A DNA stretch of 64,000 nucleotides from Sinomicrobium pectinilyticum (GTDB taxonomy: Bacteria > Bacteroidota > Bacteroidia > Flavobacteriales > Flavobacteriaceae): positions 1 to 64,000 of the forward strand of contig NZ_RJTM01000094.1 of the NCBI RefSeq assembly GCF_003725735.1, written 5' to 3'. This document shows, piece by piece, positions 31,753 to 39,688 of this stretch (position 1 is the first letter of the stretch; every line of letters begins with the position of its first letter). The translations under genes and the position numbers were made by a program. The notes beneath the pieces are model-generated. The model saw only the letters and a list, made by a program, of their open reading frames with translations. It searched no databases and was not told where the DNA came from.

Positions 31753-32367
31753 ATGAAAAAGATATTCATTATTAACGGCGGACAAAAATTCGCACAATCA
31801 CGTGGCCGGTTCAATGAAACCCTGACAAACATAACCCATGATTTTTTTAAATCCCGGGAAGGATTTGAAGTAAAGACCACCAATATTAACGAGAAGTATA
31901 TTCCAAAAGAAGAAGCCCGGAAATTTGCCTGGGCGGATGTGATTATTTATCACATGCCTATCTGGTGGTTTCAGCTTCCCCACAAACTAAAAGAATATGT
32001 AGATTATGTTTTTGAAAGAGGAGACATCTATAATGGTGACGGCCGGTCTTCTGCCAATCCTGCTATCAACTACGGTACCGGCGGATTGCTCAAAGGAAAA
32101 AAATATATGGCTACCACCAGCTGGAATGCACCTAAGGAAGCTTTCACCCTTCCGGGGGAATTCTTTCAGCAAAAAAGCGTGGACGAAGGCATTTTATTCG
32201 GGTTTCACCGGATGAACGCCTTTATCGGACTAGAGCCGCTGGAAGGAATCCACTTTCATGATATTGTCAAGAACGGGGATATGGAAAGAGATATCACCAC
32301 GTATAAGGCCCACCTGGAAAAAGTGTTTTTTCCCGTGATTTCCGGGTACAAGAGTCTGATCTCATAA
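31753..32367 (+). CDS. mdaB: MdaB-like NAD(P)H quinone reductase (flavodoxin-like fold)
   Basis: The protein has 204 residues, the length of MdaB-type enzymes. The N-terminal KKIFIINGGQKFAQSRGRFNETL forms the FMN/FAD phosphate-binding loop of the flavodoxin-like fold. ADVIIYHMPIWWFQLPHKLKEYVDYVF is the conserved MdaB active-site/dimer segment, and YMATTSWNAPKEAF follows. Cytoplasmic. It performs two-electron reduction of quinones, which avoids semiquinone radicals. First gene of a plus-strand series with an MFS exporter and an old yellow enzyme, divergent from a LysR regulator. Confidence 0.85.
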   Translation: MKKIFIINGGQKFAQSRGRFNETLTNITHDFFKSREGFEVKTTNINEKYIPKEEARKFAWADVIIYHMPIWWFQLPHKLKEYVDYVFERGDIYNGDGRSSANPAINYGTGGLLKGKKYMATTSWNAPKEAFTLPGEFFQQKSVDEGILFGFHRMNAFIGLEPLEGIHFHDIVKNGDMERDITTYKAHLEKVFFPVISGYKSLIS

Positions 32368-32437
32368 TACCACGTCTAAAATCCATACTATATTATGAAA
32401 TCGACATGTGACCATTTAGAACTATAAAAATAAACGC

Positions 32438-33613
32438 ATGAAAAAAAGCTTATTATCCCTGGCACTGGGAGGCCTGGGTATCGGGGTTACCGAATTTACC
32501 ATTATGGGAATGCTGCCCGATGTATCCAAAGATCTCGATATTTCCATCCCGGTAGCGGGTTATCTTATTTCGGCCTATGCATTGGGAGTGGTGATCGGAG
32601 CGCCACTGTTGGTGGTAAGTATGGACAGGTTTTCCCCAAAGAAAGCACTGGTGTTGCTCATGGTTCTGTTCACCCTGTTCAACGGATTGTCCATTATTGC
32701 TCCGAACTATGAACTTCTCCTGCTATCCAGGTTCGTATCCGGGCTTCCGCACGGGGCTTTCTTCGGGATAGGATCCGTCATGGCCAGCAGGCTTGCAGAC
32801 AAAGGCAAAGAGGCACAAGCCGTAGCCTTCATGTTCTCCGGACTTACCATAGCCAACCTGCTTGGTGTTCCGCTGGGCACCTATATAGGACATCACTTTT
32901 CCTGGCGTTATACCTTTCTGCTAATCACCTTTATCGGGCTGGTTACCATCCTGGCACTGCGGTTCTGGATGCCTAAGACGGAACCGAGGAAAAATACCGG
33001 GAATCCCTGGAAAGACTTTGCCATTTTCAAAGATGGTAATGTTTGGTTTATGGTGCTTATATTTTCCGTGGCTCCGGGAGCACTTTTCGCATGGATAAGT
33101 TATATAGCGCCCTTGATGACGGAAGTATCGGGCATTGCCGAGAATCACCTGCCCTACATCATGATCCTCGCAGGATTCGGAATGTTTGTGGGGAACCTGA
33201 TCGGCGGAAAACTCTCCGATGCCTTTTCCCCGTCTGCAACCGTTATTACCGTACTGGGGTTCCAGATAATATGCATGGTTCTGATCTATTATACCGCATC
33301 CTACTCCTGGGCTTCGCTGGCCATGACGTTTCTTACAGGAGTAGCCACCTTTGCCATTGTTCCCCCGCTTACCGTATTATTGCTCAATTCGGTAAAGAGC
33401 GAAGCGGAAATGCTGGTGGCCTCCCTGGGCCCGGCCTGTTTTAATATTGCAAATGCACTGGGAGCGTTCCTCGGTGGCATTCCCATAGATATGGGTTATG
33501 GCTATACTTCCCCGGAGTGGGTTGGCGTTGCCATGGCTGCGGCGGGCATCGCCATTTCACTCTTGTTCCTGAGGCGAAACAAAAAGCTGAAATACGCAGT
33601 GGAAAACAAATAA
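32438..33613 (+). CDS. MFS transporter, AraJ/drug-efflux type
   Basis: The protein has 391 residues with 12 predicted membrane helices. GLGIGVTEFTIMGMLPDVSKDLDISIPVAGYLISAYALGVVIGAP at the N-terminus is typical of the AraJ/YdhP-like DHA1 exporters. SRFVSGLPHGAFFGIGSVMASRLADKGKEAQA corresponds to the family motif after TM4. Located 70 nt after the quinone reductase gene and 23 nt before the old yellow enzyme gene. Likely exports a toxic compound or its reduced product; substrate unknown. Confidence 0.85.
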   Translation: MKKSLLSLALGGLGIGVTEFTIMGMLPDVSKDLDISIPVAGYLISAYALGVVIGAPLLVVSMDRFSPKKALVLLMVLFTLFNGLSIIAPNYELLLLSRFVSGLPHGAFFGIGSVMASRLADKGKEAQAVAFMFSGLTIANLLGVPLGTYIGHHFSWRYTFLLITFIGLVTILALRFWMPKTEPRKNTGNPWKDFAIFKDGNVWFMVLIFSVAPGALFAWISYIAPLMTEVSGIAENHLPYIMILAGFGMFVGNLIGGKLSDAFSPSATVITVLGFQIICMVLIYYTASYSWASLAMTFLTGVATFAIVPPLTVLLLNSVKSEAEMLVASLGPACFNIANALGAFLGGIPIDMGYGYTSPEWVGVAMAAAGIAISLLFLRRNKKLKYAVENK

Positions 33614-33636
33614 TTCGCAAATCTGAAAATATTACC

Positions 33637-34767
33637 ATGAAATATATAGAACTTTCCCTTTTCAAAGGGCACAGGGTGGGAGAGTATACCACCAAAAACA
33701 GGATCGTTATGCCTCCCATGACCAGGTCCAGGGCGGCAAAAGGTGAAGTGGCTACTGACCTTATGGCCCGATACTACAGCCAGCGGGCATCCGCAGGACT
33801 TATTATTTCCGAAGGTACGCAGATCAGCAAACAGGGACAGGGTTATGCCTGGACTCCCGGAATATATACACCGGAACAGGTGAAAGGCTGGAGAAAGGTT
33901 ACCGATGCCGTACATGAAGCAGGCGGATTGATCTTTGCCCAGTTGTGGCACGTAGGCCGTATTTCCCATACGTCCCTGCAGCCCGATAACGGAGCTCCCG
34001 TTTCTTCATCTTCCCTGGTTGCTGAAGGTGTTAAGGTCTTTATCGATCCCGAAGGCAAAGGCGCTGAAAACGGGATGGGTGAAATGGTACAGCATTCCAC
34101 GCCAAGGGCGCTTACCACTCCGGAAATCCGGGAGGTCATACGGGATTACGCAAAAGCTGCAAAAAATGCCATGGAAGCCGGTTTTGACGGTGTGGAACTT
34201 CACGGAGCCAACGGATATCTCATTAACCAGTTCATAGACTCACAGGCCAATAACCGGACAGATATATACGGCGGCTCCCTGGAAAACAGGTTGCGCTTCC
34301 TGGATGAAACCGTTCAGGCCGTTACTGCCGCCATAGGGAAAAAGAAGGTAGGAGTGCGCCTTGCTCCCCTTACTACCCTGCAGGGTGCGGTAGATGACAA
34401 CCCGGAAGAGACCTATACGGCAGCAGCAAAAATCCTGAATAAAAGGGGGATTGCTTATATACATATAGCGGAGGCTGACTGGGATGATGCTCCTTTAATG
34501 CCGGTATCTTTCAAAAAAGCATTGCGCAAAGTGTTTGCCGGAACCATGATCTATTCCGGCAAATACACCCGGGAAAAAGCCGAAACCGCACTCGCTGAAG
34601 GATGGGCGGATATGATCGGCTTCGGACGCCCGTTCATTGCCAATCCGGATCTTCCGTATCGCCTGGAGTATAATATACCTTTTACCCAGGGGGACCCTTC
34701 TACGTATTTCGGAGGTGGGTCCAAAGGATATACGGACTATCCTTCAGCCGGGAAAACCCAGGAATAA
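33637..34767 (+). CDS. Old yellow enzyme family NADH:flavin oxidoreductase (alkene reductase)
   Basis: The start is set at 33637 (MKYIELSLFKGHRVGEYTTKNRIVMPPMTRSRA); an in-frame ATG at 33517 lies inside the transporter gene. The protein has 376 residues, an FMN-binding TIM barrel. Motifs: MPPMTRSRA near the N-terminus, GFDGVELHGANGYLINQF with the substrate-anchoring His and Asn (HGAN), QANNRTDIYGGSLENRLRF, and GWADMIGFGRPFIANPDLP near the C-terminus. Members reduce activated C=C bonds of enones, nitro compounds and similar electrophiles with NAD(P)H. Its context with a quinone reductase and an exporter suggests electrophile detoxification. Confidence 0.93.
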   Translation: MKYIELSLFKGHRVGEYTTKNRIVMPPMTRSRAAKGEVATDLMARYYSQRASAGLIISEGTQISKQGQGYAWTPGIYTPEQVKGWRKVTDAVHEAGGLIFAQLWHVGRISHTSLQPDNGAPVSSSSLVAEGVKVFIDPEGKGAENGMGEMVQHSTPRALTTPEIREVIRDYAKAAKNAMEAGFDGVELHGANGYLINQFIDSQANNRTDIYGGSLENRLRFLDETVQAVTAAIGKKKVGVRLAPLTTLQGAVDDNPEETYTAAAKILNKRGIAYIHIAEADWDDAPLMPVSFKKALRKVFAGTMIYSGKYTREKAETALAEGWADMIGFGRPFIANPDLPYRLEYNIPFTQGDPSTYFGGGSKGYTDYPSAGKTQE

Positions 34768-34793
34768 GTACAAACCTCTTAATTGAAAAAACG

Positions 34794-36089
34794 ATGAAAA
34801 CATTTTCAAAAAGAAATACTGCAGCAAGATTTATCGCTTTCTTCCCGATGCTTTTCTCCTTCGTTTCACATGCCCAGGGAACACAAGGGATTGATGCGGA
34901 GCGCCTGAAACAAATCGATTCTTTTGTTCACAGGCATATCGCAGACAAACATATTCCCGGTGCAACGGCACTTATTATCCGAAATGGAGAAGTGGTGTAT
35001 AACAAGGCTTTCGGCTATGCCGATACGGAAAGCGGGAAGAGGATGCAGACCGATAACATTTTCCGTATTGCATCTCAAAGCAAGGCTATTACCAGCCTTG
35101 CTGTGATGTTACTCTGGGAAGAAGGGAAGTTTTTGCTGGATGACCCCGTTTCCATGTATATACCGGCTTATGAAAATATGACAGTCCTGAACACTTACAA
35201 TGAAAAGGATACGACGTACACCACCTCCCCGGCAGAAAGACAAATTACCATCCGGGACTTGCTGAGGCACACCTCGGGTATTGCCTATCCGGCTGTTTTC
35301 AGTGACAAACGGATGTGGGCCATTTATGAAAAGGCAGGTATCCCCAGTGGTATCGGGTCTGCCGGTTCTACTATAAAAGAAAAAATGGAACTCCTGGCCA
35401 GAGTACCCTTACAACATCAGCCCGGCGAAGCTTTTACCTATGGTATCAATACCGATCTCCTCGGGTACCTGGTGGAATTATGGAGCGGGCAGACTTTTGA
35501 CAACTTCCTTCGCAAAAGGGTATTCGAACCATTGGGAATGGAGGACACGTATTTTCATATTCCGGAAGAAAAACAATCGCGCCTGGTTACCCTATACGAA
35601 AGTACTCCCAAGGGACTGGAAAAGGTAACCAGTTCTATTTACGAAGGTGTAAATCCCCTCTTCCCCAATCAGAAAGGAACTTATTTTTCGGGAGGTGCCG
35701 GACTCAGCTCCACGACTTCGGACTATGCCAGGTTCCTTACTCTTTTCCTCAATAAAGGGACCTACAACGGAAAAAGACTGTTAAGCCCCAAAACAGTAGA
35801 ACTTATGCTTACCAACCAGCTAACCCCCGAAATGCGTATTTCCCCCTACCCTCCGCAACCGGATGATTTTCAGTTCGGACTGGGATTTGCCCTGGAAACC
35901 GAAAAGAACGATTACCTGTCACCCTTTTCTATCGGTACTTTTAGCTGGGGAGGCGCATTTAATACACATTACTGGGCAGACCCGGAGGAAAATCTTATAG
36001 GAATACTTTTTACCCAGGAATACCTGTCCCCCTATTGGCGTATAGGTGATGAATTTGAAACACTCACTTACCAGGCAATTTCCCGGTAG
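34794..36089 (+). CDS. Secreted serine hydrolase of the class C beta-lactamase/esterase family
   Basis: The protein has 431 residues. Signal peptide about 1-28 (FIAFFPMLFSFVSHAQ). The SxxK motif is S94-Q-S-K97 in RIASQSKAITSLAVML, and the second motif region is FTYGINTDLLGYLVELWSGQ. IRDLLRHTSGI and FEPLGMEDTYFHI are typical of beta-lactamase-fold esterases. A C-terminal FSWGGAFNTHYWADPEENLIGILFTQ corresponds to the HxG-like third motif region. More likely an esterase or peptidase relative than a true beta-lactamase. Last plus-strand gene before the convergent GxGYxYP gene. Confidence 0.85.
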   Translation: MKTFSKRNTAARFIAFFPMLFSFVSHAQGTQGIDAERLKQIDSFVHRHIADKHIPGATALIIRNGEVVYNKAFGYADTESGKRMQTDNIFRIASQSKAITSLAVMLLWEEGKFLLDDPVSMYIPAYENMTVLNTYNEKDTTYTTSPAERQITIRDLLRHTSGIAYPAVFSDKRMWAIYEKAGIPSGIGSAGSTIKEKMELLARVPLQHQPGEAFTYGINTDLLGYLVELWSGQTFDNFLRKRVFEPLGMEDTYFHIPEEKQSRLVTLYESTPKGLEKVTSSIYEGVNPLFPNQKGTYFSGGAGLSSTTSDYARFLTLFLNKGTYNGKRLLSPKTVELMLTNQLTPEMRISPYPPQPDDFQFGLGFALETEKNDYLSPFSIGTFSWGGAFNTHYWADPEENLIGILFTQEYLSPYWRIGDEFETLTYQAISR

Positions 36090-36108
36090 TTCTGATACTC
36101 ACATAAAA

Positions 36109-36145
36109 CTGCCTTCCCCCACCTTAACAGGGCTTCGGAAGGCAG
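36109..36145 (-). terminator. Intrinsic terminator of the second PUL
   Basis: A perfect 9-bp stem, CTGCCTTCC (36109-36117) with GGAAGGCAG (36137-36145), is followed on the minus strand by TTTTATG. It lies 42 nt beyond the stop of the 36187-39588 gene. The same hairpin without a T-run faces the plus-strand hydrolase gene. Confidence 0.65.
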
Positions 36146-36186
36146 CTCAGCATGAAGACTCCGGTTTTAAGGGGCAAACAGGTCCC

Positions 36187-39100
36187 TTAATCTTTAATAA
36201 AGTGCTTTGTTTTTTCTTCTCCGTTCACATAAAAACGGATGATATATTGTCCGCTCTTCAATGATGAAACATCCACTGCTTCATCCGGTCTTACGGTCTT
36301 AACCGGCATAACCTTACGCCCGGCCATGTTATAAATGGCCACTTCGGTCTTTTCGGAATCAAACTGCAGACGCAGGTCTCCCGAAGAAGGATTGGGATAA
36401 AGTATAGTTGCATCTTCCTTTTCTTCGGCCTTTTCTGTTTGAACAATAATTGTTTGCCCAGAAGCATACAGTTGATTTCGCGGTATGATCTCTTTGGGCT
36501 GGGAATCACTGGACCACCGCAGCCTGCAATTGGCCCCGCCGTAATTTTCAAAATATTCCAGTCGTATGTCGTATTTCTGTCCGGCTTCCAGGGTAATAGT
36601 ACCGAAGTATTCCACATCCCAGTCATCTATCCAGGCATCGATAATAAGTTCGCCGTCAATCCATAGTCTCCTGCCGTTATCACTGGTGATGTAAAATGTG
36701 TATTCCCCGGAATACCTGGGTTCTACTTTTCCGTTCCATCGTATGGAATAGTCGTCTACATCCACACCAGTTCCCGGGGAACCTTCGCCCCAGTCAAAAT
36801 CGATTGAGGGGTCTGTCCTGGAAAAAACGAAAGTGTCGAACTCCATACCGTTGTAATAATCTCCCGTGAGCCCGTCGCCATTACCCACTGCCGGAGCAGA
36901 TACAAGTTCCCACTTTGCAGAAGCCTGACCGGTATCGGTATATTGTACTACACTGGCTTCCGATGATGTACTTTCATCTTCAGCGGCAATGACCTTACCA
37001 CTGTGTACGGCAATAAATTTGTAATTGCCCCCCTCACGAACAGCAATAAACTGCTGGTTACGGGCTTCATAGTTGGTTCGCTGTGAAATATTAGTACCGT
37101 CGTCCAACCCGGATTGTTCCACATCCAGGCATTTGGCACTGTGATATACCGTAATGGTATATACTCCGTTACCCATGTGTTCCAGGTTAAAGGTCTGGTT
37201 GGCCTGGTTATTTTCGTGCCATAATTGTACATTCACCCCGTCCGACACTCCTCCGAGCCCTCCCCGGACATCCATAAACAACCCGCTGTTTATGTTTTTG
37301 AGAGAATAGGTGCCTTCCAGTTCCGTATCTCCGTCGGCCATTACCTTGAGAGAACTCACCTTATTTTTCCAGTTGCCGAAGCATCCCCGGTTGGTATTGA
37401 TCTCTTTGGACGCCCCTCCGAAGTTATCTTCTTCGTACAGCACCGCTTTATATCCCCGGGCAATTTTCAGTGCTGCGATCTCTTTTTCCCGGAATCCGCG
37501 GAGTTCCAGGTCAGCCAGTTTGTATTCTCCTATGGGAAGTTCTGCATGAAAGCCTTTAAAACCACATTTTTCATAAAATGTCACCGGCCCTTTGGAGCTA
37601 TCCGGGCGGCTGTAAAGCTGTCCCTTCGGCACAATTTCACGCATCTGGGAGATGCTTTCCCATTCCAGGTGACAGAAGGCATCATCGCTGTCTTCAGCGT
37701 ATTCGAGTAAGATATCATATTTCTCCCCGGCAGCCAGGGTTATCGTACCGCTTCCGGTCTGTGCACCCCTTGAATCGTAGGCATCCATAAGTACCTCTCC
37801 GTTTACGGTAAGTCTCACGCCATCGTCCGACTGCACATAAAAAGTATATTCTTCATCATATAAAGGCTGTACCTGCCCGGACCATTTCACGGAGAACTGA
37901 TCGGTCCCCAGTTTTTCCACATCGGGAGAACCGGTTCCCCAATCAAAATCGACATTCGCATCGGTCTGACTGTACCTGAGTTCGTTCCGGTTATATCCAT
38001 CGTAATAATCTGCCCTGAGCCCATTACCGGTACCCACCTGTAATCCGCCGAGATTTTTACGGATAAGCCACACGAACTCGTCCGGTGCCACTACCCGTAC
38101 GTTGGGTCCCAGGTTCTCGATACATTCCAGCACATCGTCCACTCCCCTGGACCAAACGTGAACGGGGATGAGGCTGTAACCATCCTCGGAATAAATGTCG
38201 GTAGATGCCTGATTGAGTTGTTCAGCAAGTGGCCCGGGAGAAGAGAGGGTCCCCCATAAGGTATACCTGCCACCAATGGATGGTTTTCCGTTATACCAGT
38301 CTATTTCCCCCTGCCTTCCGGTATAATTGGCCCCGTAGCTGTAATAGAAGAGGGCATCTATATTATCCTGTCTGAGATAGGCTGACGGGTCATTATCACT
38401 ATCATCCGCATCGATGATATTTACGATCCTCAGGTCTGCCTTTTTCATATAGCGATTCAGCAATTCGCTTTCCGCTTCAAGATCGGCATCCGGATATCTT
38501 CCCGGCAGGTGGTATCCTCTTCCGGAAGGCCCTGCGATGAGCACATTCCGGCCTTCGGATGTGGTAAGACAGTTATCCACATATTTTTCATAGACCACGG
38601 GGGCGAGTTCCGCAAGTGCGGGAGAAATCGTCCACCCGAGGTTAACGCGGGCACGATTCGGATTGTTCCAGCTGGTGGGACTATCGTGTGAACCGAGAAG
38701 CCACTGTACGTTATCGCCGTCGGAAATGACAAAGCATACCGTATGAACATCCGGGACTACTTCAAAGGCCTTCACCGGTTCTTTCTGACGGAATGTTTCC
38801 TTAGTCGCGGGAATATTGGTGAGGGTTGACATATTAGGGCCCCAATCGGACGGGTGTATCACCGCGGAATTCAGGGACAATTGTTCTACCGTCTCATATT
38901 CCTGAGGGCCCCAGCCGAAATAGGTGGCTCCTTTGTCCATCCGGCTATACACGTTATTGGCCAGTGTTCCGGAAGGCGAATCGTCCCAGAACTGGAAAGC
39001 TCCTGTGAATGCGCTGTAATCTCCCAGGTGATATACCCGGTCGTCAGAACTCTGCTGATAGGATGCGATGGTGGTGCTAAAAAGATCCCCGTAATTGGCA

Positions 39101-39588
39101 AGCGCCCAGGATTCATCCTTGTCCCTTACATCCAGTAGTTTTTCGAGTCCCGCACTTATGGCGGTCTGCTCTATATCCGCGGGGATGGCCACGGCATTCA
39201 TTACACCGGCCAGGGAGATGGCTACATTGGTAGACCTGTCTTTCGGATTACAAAGGATATATCCGTCCAGCCTGCCGGCAAAATGTTCCAGTAGTGCGGG
39301 GAAATCCGTGTAATATGTATCATCCACCGTTATTCCCGTATTCTCCACAAGACCCCTGTGACCGTAAATATCCCTGAGTATTTCCGGTTTGTCTTTGGCA
39401 ATTACCCCCATAAGGGTCTGAAGGGCAATAATTTCCGAAGGGGCATAGTTCTCCGAAGTGAGGAACAAACGATCCGGCACGGCTGAAAACGGGTAAGGGC
39501 TCCCTTCCACACGGGGCACTGTTTGTGCCGCAACACATAGCACGGATGAAATCCCGGCCAGGATGCTGTAGATTAATTTTCTGTTCAT
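36187..39588 (-). CDS. Large secreted GxGYxYP-type protein with two PA14, crystallin-like, ricin-like and T9SS sorting domains
   Basis: The protein has 1133 residues. Signal peptide about 1-21 (ILAGISSVLCVAAQ). Residues about 30-520 form a GxGYxYP-type putative glycosyl hydrolase; the name motif appears as GPSGRGYHLPGRYP. A PA14 domain follows at about 523-650 (LRADYYDGYNRNEL, YTFYVQSDDGVRLTVNGEVL). Then come a beta/gamma-crystallin-like segment at about 655-745 (YEEDNFGGASKEI), a ricin-type lectin region at about 750-880 (NVQLWHENNQANQTFNLEH, KCLDVEQSG), and a second PA14 at about 885-1025 (YTFYITSDNGRRLWIDGELI). The C-terminus (from about 1055, ILYPNPSSGDLRL to KHFIKD) is a type A T9SS sorting domain. 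Probably cell-surface and carbohydrate-binding. Last gene of the second PUL; catalytic activity is not established for this family. Confidence 0.8.
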   Translation of the reverse strand: MNRKLIYSILAGISSVLCVAAQTVPRVEGSPYPFSAVPDRLFLTSENYAPSEIIALQTLMGVIAKDKPEILRDIYGHRGLVENTGITVDDTYYTDFPALLEHFAGRLDGYILCNPKDRSTNVAISLAGVMNAVAIPADIEQTAISAGLEKLLDVRDKDESWALANYGDLFSTTIASYQQSSDDRVYHLGDYSAFTGAFQFWDDSPSGTLANNVYSRMDKGATYFGWGPQEYETVEQLSLNSAVIHPSDWGPNMSTLTNIPATKETFRQKEPVKAFEVVPDVHTVCFVISDGDNVQWLLGSHDSPTSWNNPNRARVNLGWTISPALAELAPVVYEKYVDNCLTTSEGRNVLIAGPSGRGYHLPGRYPDADLEAESELLNRYMKKADLRIVNIIDADDSDNDPSAYLRQDNIDALFYYSYGANYTGRQGEIDWYNGKPSIGGRYTLWGTLSSPGPLAEQLNQASTDIYSEDGYSLIPVHVWSRGVDDVLECIENLGPNVRVVAPDEFVWLIRKNLGGLQVGTGNGLRADYYDGYNRNELRYSQTDANVDFDWGTGSPDVEKLGTDQFSVKWSGQVQPLYDEEYTFYVQSDDGVRLTVNGEVLMDAYDSRGAQTGSGTITLAAGEKYDILLEYAEDSDDAFCHLEWESISQMREIVPKGQLYSRPDSSKGPVTFYEKCGFKGFHAELPIGEYKLADLELRGFREKEIAALKIARGYKAVLYEEDNFGGASKEINTNRGCFGNWKNKVSSLKVMADGDTELEGTYSLKNINSGLFMDVRGGLGGVSDGVNVQLWHENNQANQTFNLEHMGNGVYTITVYHSAKCLDVEQSGLDDGTNISQRTNYEARNQQFIAVREGGNYKFIAVHSGKVIAAEDESTSSEASVVQYTDTGQASAKWELVSAPAVGNGDGLTGDYYNGMEFDTFVFSRTDPSIDFDWGEGSPGTGVDVDDYSIRWNGKVEPRYSGEYTFYITSDNGRRLWIDGELIIDAWIDDWDVEYFGTITLEAGQKYDIRLEYFENYGGANCRLRWSSDSQPKEIIPRNQLYASGQTIIVQTEKAEEKEDATILYPNPSSGDLRLQFDSEKTEVAIYNMAGRKVMPVKTVRPDEAVDVSSLKSGQYIIRFYVNGEEKTKHFIKD

Positions 39589-39688
39589 GGTGTCATTTCT
39601 GTTTGGTTAATTTTACAATTTGAGGGCAAAAAGGATTTATGAGCACCGATAACTGTTTCCCGGCCGGAATCAACTATCCGGTATTATA

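Noticed and set aside
34794-36089. True class C beta-lactamase (antibiotic resistance gene)
   Set aside because: SxxK is present, but the second motif is Y-G-I instead of Y-S/A-N and the overall pattern is that of esterase-like relatives, so a resistance role is not supported.
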